Assembly (NCBI GenBank): GCA_037102815.1
Contig: BTPP01000002.1
Coordinates: 1,860,001 to 1,924,000 of the forward strand
Origin: Neurospora intermedia
Lineage: Eukaryota; Ascomycota; Sordariomycetes; Sordariales; Sordariaceae
Direction of reading: 5' to 3'
DNA length: 64,000 bases
Shown: in pieces, positions 41,497 to 53,618 of the stretch
Layout of the letters: the number at the start of each line of letters is the position of its first letter
Numbering within the stretch: the stretch's first letter is position 1
Program-made: the position numbers and the translations under genes
Notes under the pieces: generated by a model
Told to the model about the DNA's origin: nothing
Databases searched by the model: none
What the model saw: only the letters and a program-made list of their open reading frames with translations

Positions 41497-43013
41497 GGTG
41501 AACTTGAAAGAATACGTATTGCGTTTCGAGCAAGAACAGTTGCGTGAAGAAACACAACGATTGAGTGATTGACTGAACAATCGTAGTCTTGTTCAACGGC
41601 GTAGGTAGGCATGTTGACCGGTACCAGCCAGGCGCGCAGGTGGTGCTGGCGGACGACAGGAAGGTGGTTGTGATTACCCGGAGGTAAAGCCGGCCATTGC
41701 CGCCTTTGGCCAAGACCTGGAGCAGCAGGTCATGGGATCGCCAGGCGAAACCCAATGGAAGCTAACTCCTCGGAACAAACAATGGAAGAAGAGGGGTCGA
41801 GGGGTAACGGCCACCGCTGCATGAGCGTCAAGGTCGCGTTCCCTTTTGGCAAGTTCCCAATCAAGGGCTGCCGGAACGAAGCCCGCAAAATATCATGGTG
41901 ATGATAATTGTGGTGTTGAAGTTTGGTGGGAAAGGGAAAGGGAAAGGGAAAAGAAAAAAAAAATATGAGAGAGAAATAGAAATAGGAAAAGACATGCGAC
42001 GGATACGTTCAGCGGAACAAAATGACTCGTGCGCGTCCAAAATTGGAGTCTGCTCGTTTACGACGATAATAGCCCCCATAGCTTCATATCAGCTATATCC
42101 CCCCCACCTAAAGCAGGCGATAAGCTGAAAACGTGCAAACACTTGACGATATGGTACCTCTCCACCATCTGGCCCGTTCAAGTCGAGTCTATGACATTTG
42201 GAAGTGCTTGTTGTCAACGGACGATGCCGAACGATGAGGAACTGTCAATGTGACTATGGCGTTGTACTCATCGAGACTCCAGCCTCATAAACCTGGCATG
42301 ACAAAGAACATTCGACACCGAAGTCAGACACTGGAAAATCCCTTGCCGAAAGATCTGCTTTGTTCCCTACATGACACAGTCAACTAGAATAGGCTCTACT
42401 ATCTACAAAAGGAGCTTCCCAGCCCGGCACGAACTTGAAAGTCTTCCTCCGCTTTTTGAAACTTTCGTTTCCCATCCCAGCGAGAGTTCGAGTAGCATGC
42501 CGCCTGCCCTTGTGTTCAAAGATTGTATATACCTATGTTGTTCCTACATGAGAACCAGATTCCATCCAAACGACCGGTCCACCTCCATTCAAAGCCATGG
42601 CCCTTCATGCCATGAACTCTCAATCGACAGACGCCGAAGTGGGGGGTATGTGCAACGTAAAACAAACCGAAAATGAAACCAACCTTGAATTCAAGAAAAT
42701 CCTATTTCCGTCCGAGTCCGGGTGTCCAACCATGCTGCACACCGAAGCTACCCACAAAGTTCGAGTTGACCCAAGGTTAACCAGATACAAGAGCAAAACG
42801 ACCATTATCCCTAGTACACAGAAGACTCCTTGAACGAACTCGGCCTGCGCCCCATGTCTCCTTCAATATCGCGTCATGTGCCAACTCGGCTTAAACAGAA
42901 CAAAGAAATTTGGTGTTTACGCCCCAACAGGGGTTTATAGTACGTTGGCCACATACGGTGTGATTATGGGAAGAAGGGCACTGCGCAGAATGGATTAGCA
43001 CACGCTCAATGCA
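41497..43013. other. Intergenic, no gene supported
   Basis: 1.5 kb containing the promoter of the dehydrogenase and the 3' region of bqt4. Short frames only. Confidence 0.5.
41928..41952. repeat. (GGGAAA)n microsatellite
   Basis: About four GGGAAA units followed by an A-rich stretch, upstream of the 3-hydroxyisobutyrate dehydrogenase gene. Confidence 0.85.
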
Positions 43014-44506
43014 TCACTTGGAAAGAAGCAGCACGTACCCGAGAGCTCCTACGGCAAACGTGGCAGTGAGGCCGAGGTAGGCGCGCTTCCGGATTCTATC
43101 CTTGCGCAATTCTGCCTCGGTCTTCACCCTCTTGGCTTGCCGAGGTTGTTCAGCCTCATCTGCAGCCTTTTCATCCTCATCGACGCTAATCTTCTCCGCC
43201 TTGCGCTTGCCCTTGCTATCGGCCTCCTCTTCCTTGGTAGCCTCGGTCTCGGCCTTAGCCTCGCCTTCAGCTTTTTCATCCTCAGCATCAGCCTTGGAGG
43301 CCTCAACAAGGGCAGCTGCGGCCTCGGCATCGGCCTTGACGGCAGCCTCGACCATCGCCTTGGCCTCCTCAATCATCTTTCTTGCCTCTTCCTTGGACGG
43401 AGGCTCACCCGCCATTAGAGGCACCTCAAGCTCAACCTTGGTATGCTTCACCTCCTCGCCATCCTTATCCAGCTTAACGTCCTCATCGACTCGCACCTTG
43501 ATCTTGGGCTCCTCCTCAATAGGTTCCAGCACGACGACAGGCTCCTTCTCGATCGATTCCACCTTGAGCTCTGCTTCGGTAGTTTGGATCTTGGTGACTG
43601 GAACCGTGTTGATCGGGGTAGAGGTAGGAATTTCGCCATTGATGAGCGTGGGGGCCTGGGAGTCGGCGAAGCTGGTGGCGGGGGTTTCAGCGGAAGGGAC
43701 AGCGGTAGCGGTGGCGGTAGTAGTAATTGTAGTAGCAGAAGCTTCCGTGGTAACCGTGCGCTTGGTGTTGCGGGGGGTGGTGCCGCGTTTGCTGGTGGTT
43801 GTAGACTTGGCGGGGCTGGAGGAACGGCGACTGCTAGGACGGCTGCGCGTGCTGCGAGTCGTAGGCGGTGTGGGAGCAACAAGAGGAGGCTGGGCTCCGA
43901 AAAACTTGGGAGGAGGAGCAATCTGCTTGGGCGCACTGCTGTCGGTGGCTGTGACGGCGATATCTGAGGGATCGAGAAGGGCTCGGATCCAGGGAGTGAT
44001 CTGATACTCCTCGGCGAGGATCAAGGCCTGCTCAGGGGGAATCCAGACATTGCCGGCGGTTTCCTCGGAGCTCGTGGTGGGAATGGACTTGATGTATTTG
44101 CGCTCCGCTTCCTCCTCTTCTTGCGACGCATATGGGAACGTGGCCTTGAACATGCCGGTAGCCGAGATGTAACCATCCTGGCTGCGGCGCATGAGGAAGT
44201 AGCTGGGAGGAGAGGACTTGAAGATGCCCGAGACGATACCCTTGGGCAGAGGGGCTCTGAGGTGGGCGTAGTCGAACGCCAGGAGAGACGACGGATCAAC
44301 CTCAGCGCCCGGAACAGCAGTGACCATGCGAGGGGTCAGTTGAGTCTGCCCCAAGCGGCGACGACTCGCGAGATCTGTGTCTGTAGTTGCGCAAGTCAGC
44401 TTGTGGTTCTCGTTCACGCACTTGTGAACGGTGGCTTACGGGACGGCACATCCTCGAGCATCAGAGGATTGCGACGGGCCGGAAGGTGCCTAGCTACTTG
44501 CGCCAT
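43014..44506 (-). CDS. bqt4: Bqt4-like APSES-domain nuclear-envelope protein, 477 aa
   Basis: Exons 44506-44440 and 44380-43014 with a 59-nt GTAAGC...CAG intron. A second acceptor six bases downstream (44375) is also in frame. The N-terminus MAQVARHLPARRNPLMLEDVP leads into an APSES/KilA-N-like domain at about residues 45-150: LPKGIVSGIFKSSPPSYFLMRR, DGYISATGMFKATFP, YIKSIPTTSSEETAGNVWIPPEQALILAEEYQI. Then come a basic Arg/Ser/Thr linker, a long acidic/Ala-Glu coiled stretch and an NLS-like QAKRVKTEAELRKDRIRKR. One C-terminal membrane anchor (YLGLTATFAVGALGYVLLL) ends with SK. Fission yeast Bqt4 anchors telomeres to the inner nuclear membrane in this layout. The equivalent function here is inferred. 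Confidence 0.93.
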
Positions 44507-44823
44507 GATGTCGCGGGAGAATGGCTGGGCCGCTATACAAATGTTGTGGGATGAATTGGGGGAAGGCGGCGATGGCCACAATGGGTGGTCTCCTGTTGGT
44601 GTCGTGAACGGCGAAGACTTTTGCGCGCAGGTCGCAGTGTGTCCTTTTGGTCGGAATGGTCGGTGGGACAACGCAACCAAAACGAGCCAAAACACAAAAT
44701 TAAAATTGCTACTAGCAAAGCGATTTGAGCCAAAGAGGATTCTGGCTAGAATTGATGTTGATTCAATGGATGCTCCCGTGCGCTGGAATCCCGTGGAGAG
44801 CACGGCGGAGGATGGGATTGAAG

Positions 44824-44863
<40 letters not shown>

Positions 44864-47264
44864 TGAAGGATGATGATGACGATCAAGACCGCTCGGGGGT
44901 GGTGCGAAAAGTGCGGTCGGTCGCGCGCAATCTGGCAGATTGGACTCTGGGGAATCACTGGAAGCTTAACGGGGAGAGGCAGGATGAGACAAATGACGGG
45001 TTGATGGGGGCAACGGGGAGACCGGGGTCAGAGCTTCGGTGCAGCAGTGCAGAGCAGAGTGCAGAGGATAGCGCGACGTCGTCCGCTGAGGAGGGTTTAG
45101 CGTGTCGCGGGATCATGGGACACGGGCCACGCACCTTGGGTGGGATTCGATTTGATTGTGGGCACTATTTCAGGGCTAGCTTCCCTTGGGCGGAGACCTG
45201 AGGTGAAGGCGGCCACTGCACCACTGCACCACGCACTGCAGACGACTCCCGTTGGAGTGACGGCAGTCACAACTCTGGGAGGGTTAAGGGTGTTTGGCGT
45301 GGGGTGGCCCAAGCGCCCGTCCAGCACCTCAACTGTGAGTGGCAGCACATCACTTCGATCAGTGTGCTCAACAAGCCGATTGGATTCCCAACATCCCCAC
45401 CAATAAAATACCACCAGAAACAGAGACGGCTGTCAGTGTCCGCAGCTCGACGACGCATCCTTTTGCAGGAGTAGCGGCGGGCGGTGCAGCAGAACAGAAA
45501 GCGGAGAGACAGGGTCCTCCACGGATGCAATGTGAGCAATGTTCCACACGCAGTGAGACTCTCTTCACGTCTCTGCTGCAGATGATGTCTTGTGGTGTTT
45601 GGAGCAGCCAAGGGACACTATAATCAACATCCGGCGGCGAATGGATGTCAACGAAGTCGACACAAGGCCTCCTGATAAGATACCATATGGGTCTGCTGGA
45701 TTGACGCTGGCCTCGACGGACGTGAGCGAGTGGGGAGGGGAATGGCACATCAACAAGTCAAAGACTGGCCATATTTGGTGATGCATACGCACACAGAACT
45801 GCCAACCCGTCATCCCGTCCCAGGAACCCGTCAGCCCGTCAATCTGGGGTAGCCAAGACCTCTACACCACACCAGAACCACCATGCTCACCAGCGATCAC
45901 CAAGCAGAGCAGAGGCGTCCTCAAGCGTTTCACACCGGGCTGCTTCATCGGCTTGTCTCAAGTTGGATCAAGCTCCATTCCGTGCTAACAGTTGTAAGAC
46001 AACCGGCAGAGAACGGGTCTCAGCCGCTGAGGAGAGAAGGAAACGAACGACAAGAAGGCTGAAGGGCGGTGATATCGCGCTCTTCCTAGCTAGCCGAAGG
46101 TGCCTATAAATCAAAATAACCGGAAGGCTGGCCGTTCCGTGATCTGACATGCCGGAACTCAACGGTGAAGAGAGAGCCCCCCAGTATCTCGAGCGGACGG
46201 GTCCCTGGCGGGGAAAGAAGGAGCGGTGAACGACCCAAAAAAAGGCCCCCAATGATCGGAATCGGCCCTCTCAGGTCTTGGCACCATCGCTCACCACCAT
46301 CGCTACACTCTCTCCAAGCTCTGAACCCCTTTTTTTTCTTTCCTCTCCCGGGGCGGTGACAACAGAGACACTTGTTGTTCACATCGCCAGTTTCGTGCAA
46401 CCACTCGACTTGGTCCAAGTCCATCAGATCACCGCCGTAGCTTGGACACTAGAGGTAATCCACTAGGCAGCTCCCGTCCCTATTGCCATGTACTGTACAG
46501 AGGTAGGTAGGTACCTCTATGTCTAGTCTTCAGGCTCGAGGAGAGAAGTAGGTAGGTGAGCTACTACAAGGCCCGTATAATTCACAGCATCAACGGGCAA
46601 GGCAGTCAAGAGGCACAGAAGAAGGAAACATCAACAGCCAGCAGCCCAATGGATGAGGGGGATTCCAGACTTTTGATATGTTCTGCACGCGGGAACCAGG
46701 GAGGACAAATTCGAGGTCGACCGCGTTCCAGATGGCCCATGGTTATCCAATGATGGGCCCGTCTTGGTGTTGCTCTCGCATCGAGACCCCCAACCGCCAG
46801 ATGCAGCTCCCCCTTGGCCCCACCAGCTTCAACAGCTGTGGCCAAAGAGAAGACATCCTGAAAGAGTGCCGAGCCCCTCCATTCAGAATTGCTGCCAGTC
46901 AGTTCCATCGCCGTCTCTCTTCAGTTGACTTCTAGGCTCAGCCGCTCTCCCTTGTGAGTGGTTCCTGGCGACTCGCAGTGAACGTGGGTGGACAATCTGG
47001 AACTGTGTGGGTGTCGATTGGGTGTGCACAGTGCTCCCGTCGCCCAAATAAATAAGCTCCGGCCTCGCTTTGTCCCGTCACCCCTCCAAAACCTTCCATC
47101 AGATCGGCGCCGTAAATACCATCATAGCTTCCGTCGTCGTCGACTTCTTCTCTTCTCCCGTCCTGTCTTTCTTGACTCTTCATTGCAACTTTATATCCTC
47201 CATATCCCGACGGATTTTCATCATCATCTATTTTAATCAACAACCACTACTCCAATAATTCACA
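44507..47264. other. Intergenic between bqt4 and Rho-GDI
   Basis: 2.8 kb without a supported gene. The proximal part is the bqt4 promoter and includes a TG repeat. The distal part (about 47050-47264) is the pyrimidine-rich leader of the Rho-GDI gene. Open frames between are short and mutually overlapping. Confidence 0.55.
44827..44862. repeat. (TG)18 dinucleotide repeat
   Basis: Uninterrupted TG run of 36 bases upstream of bqt4. Confidence 0.95.
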
Positions 47265-48554
47265 ATGGCCGGCGGACACGACGAGGATCTGATGCCCGAG
47301 GACAACTCGGGCTACAAGCTCTCTCAGCCCAAGCAGTCCTTGGCTGAGTACCACAAGATGGGTATGTTCCAACCTTTGTCTTCACTTTTTGTTTTCTTTT
47401 CAGCATCGTATGCATCTTATTTCACCCGCATCTTCTCTGCGGCATCGTGCGGATCGTGGGACTTTTTGGAAAAAAGGGGGAACTGCGGGTGCGGTGACGA
47501 CATGATGGTGACCCCTTTCACCGCCCATGCTTCACGGCGCAAAGGACTATGGCAACGCCTCACAACATCGCATCGCAACTTTCCATGCCAAAACCTTGGG
47601 AAGATCACGACCACCATAAGCGCAAAGTAAAGCTTGTGTGGGTTTCCCGTGGGCAGAAACCTACCTCTGCAATTGTTGACTTGGCGGTCAAGTAAGCCAA
47701 AGGTCGTCGCAGACGTTCACAAGTTTCAACAGGGCATGCCCCTGGTTTGAAGACGAGGGGCGCGCGAGCTATCGCGACATAGCCCATCTAGCAGACCGGA
47801 AGACCACAGCATCGTCATCCACATACAACACCAAACCGCATTCAACCACACACACACATACATGCCAAAGACATACCATTCATGAAAAGCAGAACCACCA
47901 TGACTAACCCCCTCCCCTAGACGAGAACGACGAGTCCCTCAAGCGCTACAAGGAGTCCCTCGGCCTCGGCGGCGGCAACGACCTGTCCGACCCCAACGAC
48001 CCGCGCGTGTGCATCATCCACTCGCTCTCCATGGAGTCTCCCGGCCGGGAGCCCGTCGTGATCGACCTGTCCACGCCCGGGTCGCTGGAGGACCTCAAGA
48101 AGAAGCCCTTCACCATCAAGGAGGGTGCCAAGTTCACCATGAAGGCCCAATTCAAGGTGCAGCACGAGATTTTGAGCGGCTTGCACTACGTCCAGACGGT
48201 CAAGCGCGGCAAGATCAGGATCCCCGGTGGCAAGACGAGCGAGATGATTGGCAGTTATGCGCCCAACACGGATAAGAATCCCATGTACACCAAGACTTGT
48301 GAGTATTTTCTGCCTCCTTCTTCTTCTTCTTCTTTGTGACAGACATCCATCCTGTCCGCTTGTTTGTCTTTGTGAATAAAATAGGGGCGAAAAATAGCTG
48401 ACCGAGTTCACGAAACGATTTAGTCGCCGAGGAGGAGGCCCCCACCGGTATGCTTGCCCGTGGCAACTACAACGCCGTCTCTCGCTTCGTCGACGACGAT
48501 GGCAAGACCCATCTCGAGTTCGAGTGGAGCTTCGATATTGCCAAGGACTGGTAA
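47265..48554 (+). CDS. rdi1: Rho GDP-dissociation inhibitor, 201 aa
   Basis: Exons 47265-47361, 47921-48298 and 48424-48554; introns of 559 and 125 nt are GT-AG and restore YHKM-DENDESL and YTKT-FAEEEAPTG. The N-terminal regulatory arm (SLAEYHKMDENDESLKRYKESLG) and the immunoglobulin-like prenyl-binding domain are complete: DPRVCIIHSLSMESPGREPVVIDL, FTIKEGAKFTMKAQFKVQHEILSGLHYVQ, MIGSYAPN, EEAPTGMLARGNYNAVSRF, and the C-terminal FEWSFDIAKDW. The family extracts prenylated Rho, Rac and Cdc42 GTPases from membranes and keeps them in the GDP form. Length is standard (about 200). The first intron is unusually long for this window. Confidence 0.97.
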
Positions 48555-49202
48555 ACTATCTACTCTCGGGTTTAGATCGCCGTCATCGTCGTCGTCTAGT
48601 TTCTCGCCCTAAGCTAGCTCGGTCACTCAGTCCAGCTAGTAGTCAGCCGCATCGGATACACACACACATACACTTCGCTGTTGGCATACTGTGACGAACT
48701 GCTGTGCCCTCGGTTGATTTCGTGGGCAAAGAGGGATGCGCCATTCGCGAACGAGGAGCGAACTCGATAGAGGATGAAGATGGAATTAATCATGCTGAGT
48801 GGGGAAAGAAGACTAAACACACGCGCTTCCTCTCTGTTTCGAAGATCAAGAAACAGGGAGAAAGATACACTACACTACCGGAGTGACTCGACAAGGGAAA
48901 GGAAGGTAGAAACACACCGACGTCTGTTTCACCTTATCTAGGTATGGGACTGGAAAGGCAAGCGAACGGAACGGAATGGAATCTGGGCCACAGGATGGTT
49001 TGGTCGTTTAGGGTACACGCCCCCCTTTCCGGGCAGGAGGGAAGGGGAAGAGGAGAAAACTTCCTTATATTTATCTACATACATACACATCTTATCTTAG
49101 TAGTATAAACACACATAACTCTCACATACGCAACCCAGGTGTTGCTGTTTCTCTTATCTGCGATGAAGAAGATCGGAGGGCTTGCTTGTTAGTAGAGGAG
49201 GG

Positions 49203-49259
<57 letters not shown>

Positions 49260-49472
49260 GTGTCCCGAGTACCTCTATCATTCATGCCTGCTTCTAAATC
49301 TATGACATTGCGGTCGCTAGCGTGGGTATATGCAGTGTATTCACACTCTCTGGTGCAAACAAGTTCAAGCCAAGACCATCCGCAACGCTCATGCTCTCTG
49401 TTCCCGTCCTCTATCCCCATTCGCCCTGAATGCGCACTATATAGGGGGGGGTTTCCCGTCTCTCGCCGACTA
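48555..49472. other. Convergent 3' region with long A tract
   Basis: No gene; contains the 3' ends of the Rho-GDI and ppg1 genes. A 54-base A run sits at 49203-49256. Confidence 0.6.
49203..49256. repeat. 54-base poly(A) tract
   Basis: Uninterrupted A run on the plus strand. The true length may differ because such runs are error-prone in cloning and sequencing. Confidence 0.95.
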
Positions 49473-50807
49473 CTACAAAAAGTAATCCGGCAATGCGCCC
49501 CCCTCCGCCGACTTGTCCTGATTCATCTGCTGATCCTTAACGGCGTCGTTCTCAGGAGCGGCCGCAAACACATTGAAGAAGCGCTCTCCGGTATCGCTGA
49601 CCTCCAAGACACTTGCCATGTTTCCGCACCGGTAGCAGTAGTTGGGCGCGCTCCATACCGTGCTCAGCCGGTCGTCGTATAGCACCTGATAGCCTTCCTG
49701 ACAGAGCTGGTGCGCGCGCAGAATGTGGTTCATGTTGTTCACCGCCAGGAACTTCTTGACCACCTGCGCTCCGAAAGTGTAGCCGGCGCCGCGGGGTGAT
49801 AAACTGAACTCGTCGCGGTCGGGATCGGGATCGGACCATACTAGGTCGGCCATGGGGCCTTCGTGAGGAATCTCTCGGAAGCGGTCGATTACTTTGATTT
49901 GGTCGATGGAATGGATCGAAGGGGAGAGACCTGGCGCGGAAAAAAGAGGTTTAGCAACTGATTTGTAAACCCGGTACCCAGCACTCCTAGCGCCCAGAAA
50001 GGGGGTATCTCACCTCCGTGTACACAGAATATTTGGTCGTTGATGACCACACTTAATGTGAGGAAATCAAACATGTCGGTAAAGTAATGCCAGACATTGG
50101 CATTGCCGTACTTGCGCGAGCACTCGGTATAAAAGCCGTAAGACTGCGTTACGCCGCGGGACTCGTGGTTTCCTCGAATCAAATGGACGCGGTTGGGGTA
50201 TCTCAGTTTTAAACAAACAAGAAGAGAAATCGTTTCGACGCTGAACATGCCTCGGTCGACATAGTCGCCTGTTGTTCATCTCCCAAGGTTAGCCAAACGT
50301 CGTCATTTCAGCACAGCAACCGCATAAAGGGCACGCGCCGCCCGCGTCTTGCTTCCACCACTACCATTAAGATCATTACCCACCTAGAAATAGATAATTT
50401 GTGTCTGGACAGTAGCCACCGATCCTGAATATCTCTATCAGATCATAGAACTGGCCGTGGATGTCACCGACAACAGTAACGGGGGCGCGAACATGCACGA
50501 CATTGCTCTCGCGCATTAGCAGCTCTTTTGTTTTGGCGCATATCGCTTCGATAACCGATTCAGCGAGTAGTTCCTTTTTGTAGAGGCGTGAGATACACTC
50601 GTCGAGGTCGACCGAAGCTATTCGGTACGTCACATGTCAGTGGTCGTCGTAGGTCTTCGCCGTTAAATTGATGTTGGGGATTTGTCGGTGCCTTTTTTGG
50701 CGGGGCGTGGGATGGGCAAGAAGAGGAGGGGCATGGCCCTGTCCGCTGTTTTCAACGTTGGTGGCGCAAAGGGTGCAATGGACCAACTTACGGGGAAGGC
50801 CAGGCAT
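49473..50807 (-). CDS. ppg1: PP2A-type Ser/Thr phosphatase catalytic subunit, Ppg1 class, 320 aa
   Basis: Exons 50807-50792 (16 nt), 50617-50384, 50268-50014 and 49930-49473, all GT-AG and frame-keeping. Metal and catalytic motifs are complete: [29 protein letters not shown], the histidine in RAHQL, and [12 protein letters not shown]. The C-terminus DYFL is the carboxyl-methylation motif of PP2A-like enzymes. Start [17 protein letters not shown] and the motifs [41 protein letters not shown] and [22 protein letters not shown] match yeast Ppg1 more closely than PP4 or PP6. In some fungi Ppg1 works with the STRIPAK (Far) complex in growth and development. The very short first exon (MPGLP) makes the start less certain than the rest. 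Confidence 0.95.
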
Positions 50808-53618
50808 GACGGGCAGAGATGATGCTCTCGTGTAGTAGGATCAATGGAACGGCGCTAGAAACACAATCTGGACACGTTTGCAGTTGGTAGTGTTGTGTCG
50901 ACAGGCTCAGCAATCACGAGTTGCGGTAAAGGCTGGTAGTGCTTCTCCCAGCTCGAGCGATGTCAGTGGTGGTGGTTGGATAGATGCGAACCAACATGTT
51001 CGGAGAGATGGTTATTGTCACATCGAACGGGGCAAAAGAGCTTCAGCAGACAACGGAGCGCAATCCTCCAAAGTCACTTTGGTGATGGGACAGCTCAGCT
51101 TCAGTTTGTAGGGAAAAAAAAACTAAAAATTGAAAGGTGGGAGGAAATGTGCTATACGGATTCTGAGAGAGCAGTTGCAAGCGGCCTAGCAGGAATACAC
51201 CTTTCCATCTGAAACTGTGGTACTGACTGTACTGAAGTGGAAATCAAGGCGACGTGTGTTTTTCCATGTTGCTGAGGAAGCCGAGGGAGAAGCGCAATCC
51301 CGAGTGCTGAAGCCTTTCCAAGCGAATCCCGTCCAAGGAGGCTCGACGCGCTGCACCTGCCCTCCCATCTGCAGTGGAGGTGCCCCTGGGCTGCTGCTGC
51401 TGACGAGGTGACGTGCCCTCACATTCGGGCCAGCTGCGCTGTTGACGCCCGGGTTCCTTGACACTCAGCTGGCAACATGGAAGTGGACAACAGACAGCTG
51501 GGAAACCGTCCGTCATCCCGGCCCGTCACTGAAAAGGTCCGTGCGGCAGCTCGCCCAGCAGCCCAGCCGGTTCTTGACGCCCTGAATCCCCGGCTCTCCA
51601 TCACTCACGGCCTCACACGTGCTGGAGGAAGGGACTGGGTGCTTGTGCCCCACTTGGCAACCGGTTCATACAAAAGCCAGCGGTCTCCCTCCTCTCTTCC
51701 AACTTGGACCCTCACAAATTCCTTTCCCTGTTCCTCTCTCTTGCACCTCTGCTGCTTTGCTGCGTCCACGGCCACCTCTGAAGATATCTCGGCGAACTCA
51801 TTTTCCCATCCTTCAGCTGTGTCAGCGGACACATTGGTTTGATTCGGCGCCCTTCTGCCAATAGTTCCGGGCTTTTCGGTCCACACTTTGTATCTGATGG
51901 CTTTTTCTGCTTTTTCTGTTCATTCTGTCTGTTGATTGCTGGCCAGATTCCCAGGACCAAGACGCAAAAGTCCAGTGTTGCTCTCTGGCGTAGTCTGAGG
52001 CTTCATTGCCCTTCAAAGCGTTGTCTCTGCCATCTCTGGCGATGCCTCGGTTGGCCTGAGCCCGAGGTTATTTCTTTTTTTTGTGCTTCATATGCCTACT
52101 CTTTCGCTGGCGTTCAAGCTCGAAGCCTATCGAGCCCCAGAGTTGGCTGCCTTGGGTTGCAGTTCAGGAGTTGATCGACGAGTAGTATCTGGTCACAGGG
52201 AGGAAGGCATTCATCATGGTCTTGCTGTCCACCGAGACAGCTAACGGTGGGACGGTGTATGGAGTTCATGACGGGGCATCCTGCGCGATATCATCGCAAC
52301 ATGTCTTTGTCATGTCCTCTATGGGCTTTTATCGAGGACGCAGTTGAGGGCTTTCGATGCGATCATCTCTATTGAGGTCGATCACAGTCAACATTGGCAA
52401 CCCCCTGCTCGGACCAAACTCCTCTGCCACCAGGGAGATTGGGGACGGGAAGGTTCAAAGGTAACACGTTTCATTTCCTCATTCTAGCTCTCAGAATTGG
52501 CCTCTTGTTCTCCATGTTTACTATATAACCCCCTCTGAGGTGGATGTACTTGTCGAATTCCATAGATGGCCAGCCCTGTGCTTCTGCCTCTTCTTGCAGG
52601 CATCGTCCTATTCTCTATACCTCTAGTTCTCTTAGAACCTATCAATCTTCAAACCAAATCATGAAAGCAAGAAAGGAGCCAACATCAACCATATCAAAGC
52701 GATGAGACGCAAACGCAGCTTGCCGAGTCGGAGCCGGCCCAGACCCCCCCAATTCCCGATGCAGTAAGGGGCTGTTTCTCACGTGATTCGTGCGTGTCAG
52801 CCCCCGCTCACTTGCGCCCAGAGAGTGGCGGCTGAACTTCTGACGGCGGCGCTCTTCAACCTCCAAAAATGCGACTTGCATCGGAAGTCAGTAGGGCAAC
52901 TGAAGTCAGCTGGTTCGCAACTTGAACCTCACAGAGTCGAGCCACGACCGATTCCACAACACCACAACCACACGCCGGTAAACAGGCCACTTGTCGCAGC
53001 CTTGCCTCTAGACTTTTCTTTGCATTCTGATCTTCAATCCAGCCCTTCTTGACGCCGCGGCTTTGTTAGTTTTGAGCGGCTTCCTCGACACACTACAAAG
53101 AGTGACTGCCACAGCAGGATATCCCAAATCATCCAAGTGTCCCGCTGCCGGTCAATCGGATCGTGTGGCACAGACGCGCAACTGGCATATATCGGGCCTC
53201 GATATACATCGCTGTCGAGGCGTCCGTTGATACACATGTCCAAAAGGTTGCGACATTCCTAGTGCTCACATCTGCATCTGCTCTCTGTTAGAGACCCTCT
53301 CTTTGCTTCCCGGTGGTCGCTCGCCAGGCTAATGTCCTCGCAGCGAACTTGATCCATCATAGGCATTCGCCATCCATCAGCGAAGCTACAAGTCATCATC
53401 TCCTGCAAGGTCCTATCTATATTTACACGAACGGGACTACAAGGCTACTCCTGATATACCTACTCCATTCAGCAGTTATACGCAGCCTAACTGGCTTTGC
53501 CTCCTCGCCTCTAGCCCATCGCCGGGGACTCTTCTTTTTTTTTTTCCATCTTTCCTCTTCATCATAGTGATTCAACACTATTGCTCTTTGCTTACCCCCC
53601 GGTCAACCCGTATATACC
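50808..53618. other. Long intergenic region, no gene supported
   Basis: 2.8 kb between the divergent ppg1 and zinc-knuckle genes. No frame shows domains, codon periodicity or a convincing start. A CT-rich leader-like stretch (53530-53570, with TTTTTTTTT) precedes the zinc-knuckle gene. Confidence 0.55.

Noticed and set aside
43102-44004. 300-codon plus-strand frame opposite bqt4
   Set aside because: Ser/Ala/Val-rich mirror of the acidic linker of Bqt4; the minus strand has the recognisable domain and membrane anchor.
47917-48411. 164-codon minus-strand frame opposite Rho-GDI exon 2
   Set aside because: Mirror of the conserved Rho-GDI exon.
49154-49420. 88-codon frame containing polyphenylalanine
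   Set aside because: Produced by the poly(A) tract read on the minus strand.
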